From NCBI RefSeq assembly GCF_019207025.1, contig NZ_JAEEGC010000085.1:1-34374 (forward strand): a stretch of DNA of 34,374 nucleotides, written 5' to 3'. Source of the stretch: Clostridium thailandense (GTDB taxonomy: Bacteria; Bacillota; Clostridia; Clostridiales; Clostridiaceae). Shown one piece after another: positions 34,053-34,374 of this stretch; position 1 is the stretch's first letter, and each line of letters starts with the position of its first letter. The position numbers and the translations under genes were made by a program. A model generated the notes under the pieces. The model was not told the origin of the DNA, searched no databases, and worked only from the letters and a program-made list of their open reading frames with translations.

Positions 34053-34157
34053 GTTGCACGGCCGAAAATCAACTTACACTCCGGCATATGTTTCCAAGCT
34101 TCAGCACGATAAAAACTTTCAGTCAATCTAAAGCTCAGTATTTTGAAAATCTAAGAA
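34053..34157 (-). repeat. Intergenic repeat, copy B (inverted relative to copy A)
   Basis: The reverse complement of this stretch matches copy A (1-105) at roughly nine bases in ten, including the first 30 bases without a difference. Together, A and B bracket almost the whole window as an inverted pair. Confidence 0.85.
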
Positions 34158-34192
34158 TCTTTGATAAACTCGTACCTCAAACATATCAAAGA
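34158..34192. repeat. Hairpin at the centre of inverted copies B and C
   Basis: TCTTTGATA (34158-34166) and TATCAAAGA (34184-34192) form a perfect 9 bp inverted repeat. It lies exactly between the oppositely oriented copies B and C, making the 34053-34308 region one large imperfect palindrome. Confidence 0.75.
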
Positions 34193-34308
34193 CTCTAAGA
34201 TTTTCTAAAATACTGAGCTAAGGTTGACTAAAAAGTTTTTATATGTGCTTTCAGCTTTGGAAACACATCCCTGCGTATAAATCAACTTTCTGTTTTGGGT
34301 ATCTATAT
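34192..34308 (+). repeat. Intergenic repeat, copy C (diverged)
   Basis: A direct-orientation, more diverged copy of A: CTAAGATTTTCTAAAATACTGAGCT, AAGTTTTTATA, AGCTTTGGAAACA and a closing GGGTATCTATA are recognisable. The remaining bases to the window end show no gene. Confidence 0.75.
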
Positions 34309-34374
34309 AGATAGCCACGGCCCACACCCAAGTTATGGGAATAAGCTGCAAAGTTTTGTTAGAACTATTTGAAT

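Noticed and set aside
1..34374. CRISPR array or insertion sequence as source of the repeats
   Set aside because: Only three or four dispersed copies of ~110 bp, no regular spacers, no cas genes, and no transposase.

Overview
The window looks like a chromosomal segment of a low-GC, spore-forming Firmicute, most likely Clostridium sensu stricto. The grounds are strong AGGAGG ribosome sites with frequent TTG/GTG starts, butyrate kinase beside a ferredoxin-dependent indolepyruvate oxidoreductase, CWB2 cell-wall anchoring repeats, a sigma-54 activator and a MinD/MinE pair. I see no tRNA, rRNA, CRISPR array, transposase or phage genes. This is a signalling-rich region, with three two-component systems whose regulators all belong to the SAPR type (receiver + winged helix + BTAD).

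Layout. 1-1.2 kb: butyrate kinase (buk). 1.4-3.7 kb: iorB and iorA, preceded by a well-formed sigma-54 promoter. 3.9-4.2 kb: a deleted, out-of-frame copy of the sigma-54 activator that is intact at 17.9-19.8 kb. 4.2-4.5 kb: an unknown small protein. 4.8-9.3 kb: a 1507-residue secreted protein (beta-propeller, TIG domains, CBM_X2-like domain, three CWB2 repeats). 9.6-17.4 kb: an orphan LytS-type histidine kinase, a 1932-residue kinase-like/AAA/TPR/GAF/histidine kinase/GGDEF fusion, and its SAPR regulator. 17.7-21.9 kb: a 56-codon ORF, the PrpR_N/PAS sigma-54 activator and a chemoreceptor. 22.4-26.6 kb (+ strand): a 7TM hybrid kinase plus SAPR regulator. 26.7-28.0 kb: a 5'-truncated Lrp/AsnC gene and an EamA transporter. 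28.2-29.7 kb: minE, minD and a stand-alone degenerate receiver, without minC. 29.9-33.9 kb: a second 7TM hybrid kinase/SAPR pair. Three copies of a ~110 bp intergenic repeat (plus a partial one) lie at the two ends; the outermost left and right copies are inverted relative to each other.

How the parts may work together. Three promoters (before the surface protein, before the orphan kinase, and before the degenerate receiver-minD-minE operon) share one layout: two heptamers repeated every 11 bp, with exactly 8 bp between the second heptamer and the -10 box. This is the layout known for SARP activators, and the window encodes three SARP-like response regulators. The first two promoters share an identical operator, so I infer that the 16.3-17.4 kb regulator drives both the surface protein and the extra kinase. 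The third has a different heptamer and lies next to the 29.9 kb regulator, which I infer controls the Min-type operon. Separately, the activator at 17.9 kb and its remnant next to iorA have the same DNA-binding helix, which suggests the iorAB sigma-54 promoter is a target of this regulator family.
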